Origin: CAZOKH01 sp964580315
GTDB lineage: Bacteria; Chloroflexota; Anaerolineae; Anaerolineales; Anaerolineaceae
Reading direction: 5' to 3'
NCBI GenBank assembly: GCA_964580315.1
Contig: CAZOKH010000044.1
Location: 1 to 31,128, forward strand
Length of the DNA: 31,128 nt
The position numbers and the translations under genes are program-made. Of the stretch, positions 30,852-31,128 are shown piece by piece. A model generated the notes under the pieces. That model was not told where the DNA came from, did no database searches, and saw nothing but the letters and a program-made list of their open reading frames with translations. The first letter of the stretch is position 1. Each line of letters starts with the position of its first letter.

Positions 30852-31128
30852 TCAGATGGCGATCGCTTTTGGCCATGCTTCCAGGCGCGCCTGCGTCCAC
30901 AGCGTGTTCACGTAATTCAGGGCAAAATAATTTTGTGCAAGATGCAGCCAGAACGCGCCGGCTTCGGTGAGTTTGAGCCGGTTGCCCTGCCGAACCGCAA
31001 AACCGGCGTGTTCCATAACTTTCAACCAGCGGCGGGCTTTTCGCGCGTCCTTTCCCAGCATATTATCCAGAACATCCAGTGGAATACTGGTGTCATAAAA
31101 ACGCCAGTACAACCACCACCAGCCCGAC
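30852..31128 (-). CDS. C-terminus of a HemN-like radical SAM protein (cut by window edge)
   Basis: The last 91 codons of a minus-strand gene; the frame is open to the window edge, so no start is visible. The segment 'LTEAGAFWLHLAQNYFALNYVNTLW' and the preceding winged-helix-like 'RKARRWLKVMEHAGFAVRQGNRLKLTEAG' recall the C-terminal domain of oxygen-independent coproporphyrinogen III oxidase relatives (radical SAM). The SAM-binding cysteines would be upstream, outside the window, so the call is tentative. It ends 39 nt from the convergent HD-GYP gene. Confidence 0.45.
   Translation of the reverse strand, partial: SGWWWLYWRFYDTSIPLDVLDNMLGKDARKARRWLKVMEHAGFAVRQGNRLKLTEAGAFWLHLAQNYFALNYVNTLWTQARLEAWPKAIAI

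Overview
The window reads as a chromosomal segment of an uncultured bacterium, most likely Chloroflexota (Anaerolineae-like). That placement is inferred from the style of the proteins: the aminoglycoside-phosphotransferase relative, 'LPPEI' leucine-rich repeats, LiaS/NarX-type kinase, and PAS-GGDEF, GGDEF-EAL and HD-GYP proteins. There is no rRNA or other marker gene to prove it. A 100-N scaffold gap (13252-13351) shows this is a draft, probably metagenomic, assembly. Almost all genes lie on the minus strand; only the secreted 5'-nucleotidase and the double-HD protein are on the plus strand.

Positions 1-3115: the first 40 codons of a membrane protein (probably a glycosyltransferase) coupled to a DUF1801 protein, a strong terminator, then a two-component system (kinase, regulator). 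Upstream of the kinase is a previously hidden 29-codon membrane micro-ORF with an ideal ribosome binding site that sits inside a perfect 10-bp inverted repeat.

Positions 3066-9813: the best-defined system in the window. It is a compact six-gene minus-strand operon: TetR regulator, membrane-anchored SAM methyltransferase, FtsX-type ABC permease, ABC ATPase, CPBP-family membrane protease, MFS exporter. It starts at a near-consensus promoter (TTGACT-N17-TATAAT) flanked and overlapped by two TGACTGAC-C-GTCAGTCA operators and ends in a long intrinsic terminator. It looks like a TetR-sensed modification-plus-export cassette for a toxic small molecule or peptide.

Positions 9841-13680: three copies of a GC-flanked palindromic repeat, each lying 3' of a minus-strand gene (a GNAT acetyltransferase, a 16-repeat LRR lipoprotein, and a DUF3592 protein). 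The third copy has expanded into a 47-bp tandem array that broke the assembly. A phosphotransferase gene beside it appears to have lost its N-lobe by a microhomology deletion.

Positions 13681-20610: cyclic-di-GMP genes (a GGNEF-EAL protein with a probably dead cyclase site, and a PAS-PAS-GGDEF cyclase) and small membrane proteins, including an ICMT/PEMT-like methyltransferase. Positions 20657-27348: a CoA-disulfide-reductase/NADH-oxidase-like flavoprotein, a cupin with an Lcl_C-like membrane protein, a secreted 5'-nucleotidase, an orphan HigA-type regulator and an HI0933-type flavoprotein.

Positions 27403-29240: an AT-rich accessory island, bordered by a palindromic MITE-like repeat, carrying two unrelated hypothetical proteins that both contain an R-D-x-L-x-H (Rx4H) HEPN-type motif. 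The window closes with a tandem-HD/HD-GYP protein and the C-terminus of a HemN-like protein.
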